Of a DNA stretch of 64,000 nt, positions 63,450-64,000 are shown piece after piece. The stretch is from NCBI GenBank assembly GCA_963663945.1, contig OY760687.1, positions 2,666,001 through 2,730,000 of the forward strand, given 5' to 3'. How positions within the stretch are numbered: position 1 is the stretch's first letter; every line of letters starts with the position of its first letter. Source of the stretch: Bin87 sp963663945. GTDB taxonomy: Bacteria; Chloroflexota; Dehalococcoidia; Lucifugimonadales; UBA3495. The translations under genes were made by a program, and so were the position numbers. The notes beneath the pieces are model-generated. The model searched no databases and was not told where the DNA came from. It saw nothing but the letters and a program-made list of their open reading frames with translations.

Positions 63450-63644
63450 CAGCCACCTCCTGGCGCCGCACCCCGGCCACATTTGCCGTCAGTGCGCCAT
63501 TGATTTTCGTATCACGCGACCCCGCCGCAGCCGGCTGGCTCACGCCTGAGTCCATGATACCAGCATAGGCTCAGAACGCGATCAGCGGCAGATCGCAGCT
63601 TATGTCAATTATGTGCGTATCGCCCAGGCTACCGGCCGGACTCA

Positions 63645-64000
63645 CTAAACGGAGATACCCAGTTCGGCCTGCATATCAGCAACCGCCTGGTTACGGGTCT
63701 TGCGCTGCCACTGGGGACGGGCGTTGATGGGCTCGTTTATGACTTCGGGGTCGATTTTCAGAGCGACGAACACCGGCCCCGGCTGGCTGAGAATCTCCTC
63801 GATCTGGCTGGCAAAGTCTTCCAGGTTGTCTATGGCATAGGTGGACGGGTAGCCGCAGCCCTGGGCGACCACTTCGTATTCCATCTGCTCGGCGTTGGGC
63901 ACGGGCTGGCCACCGGTGGTGGCGTACACGCCGTTATCCAGCATGAAATGGTAGAGATTGGACGGCGCCTTCTCGGCGATGGTGGGCAAAGCGCCCATCC
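63645..64000 (-). CDS. TPP-dependent decarboxylase, C-terminal part (partial)
   Basis: The last 118 or so codons of a gene that starts beyond the window. The sequence NLYHFMLDNGVYATTGGQPVP and PGPVFVALKIDPE match the C-terminal TPP-binding domain of sulfopyruvate/phosphonopyruvate decarboxylase-type enzymes. In this family the segment following LDNG binds the cofactor diphosphate/metal. The ATG at 63998 is internal, not the true start. The exact substrate needs the missing part. Confidence 0.75.
   Translation of the reverse strand, partial: MGALPTIAEKAPSNLYHFMLDNGVYATTGGQPVPNAEQMEYEVVAQGCGYPSTYAIDNLEDFASQIEEILSQPGPVFVALKIDPEVINEPINARPQWQRKTRNQAVADMQAELGISV

Overview
The window is GC-rich bacterial DNA that looks like a Chloroflexota genome of the SAR202/Dehalococcoidia kind, possibly host-associated. 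This is inference. It rests on three things: very large secreted proteins built of Ig-like, cadherin, beta-propeller and FN3 modules; a catabolic set of the SAR202 type (Rieske dioxygenase, DUF917 plus hydantoinase A, CocE hydrolase, F420-type oxidoreductase, PIG-L deacetylase, TPP enzyme); and ordinary housekeeping genes (rpmB, argH, rpe, mutL, uvrC, lhr). No rRNA, tRNA or CRISPR array was found.

Layout. 1-9342 (minus): one giant secreted repeat protein, running off the left edge and cut in two by an IS21-family element (5850-8263). 9781-13678: a membrane protein with an XRE-type DNA-binding domain (minus), divergent from a histidine kinase/response regulator pair (plus). 14574-23857: two paralogous secreted beta-propeller/cadherin proteins. 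24465-28970 (minus): the large helicase Lhr. 29513-32818: a secreted FN3 protein whose linker is encoded by 41 perfect copies of a 9-bp repeat. 33058-34471: two lipoproteins. 34512-37989: SDR, DUF917 and hydantoinase A genes on one strand. 38039-44042: a galactose-binding-like protein, a radical SAM protein, a gluconate dehydrogenase subunit 3-like protein, both subunits of a Rieske oxygenase and a CocE-type hydrolase. 44295-47190: a tiny Tat-signal protein, then mutL, a HAD-like gene and an ArsC-family gene. 47375-51130: rpmB, rpe, argH, a sugar isomerase-like gene and phhB. 51165-52771: a lower-GC pair of unknown genes, the first with a DUF4365-like domain. 52801-63449: catabolic and repair genes, with a second, nearly identical IS21 copy (54236-56649) splitting an MmcB-like gene. 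The right edge cuts a TPP-dependent decarboxylase gene.

The most notable observation is the ArsC-family gene at 46828-47190 (minus). With a good ribosome-binding site and an ATG at 47190, the frame reads into an in-frame TGA exactly where the catalytic Cys of the CxxC motif belongs. A 12-position hairpin (11 pairs) with a GGU-containing loop follows at once. This is what a bacterial selenoprotein with its SECIS element looks like. An ordinary annotation would start the gene 54 nt late and lose the active site.

Both IS insertions carry perfect 5-bp target duplications (GCCAG and GCTGG). Removing the element plus one duplication restores the host frame exactly in both cases, so both disruptions look recent. 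The surface-protein genes around the two-component system may be a locus for building or sensing the cell exterior; that link rests on position only.
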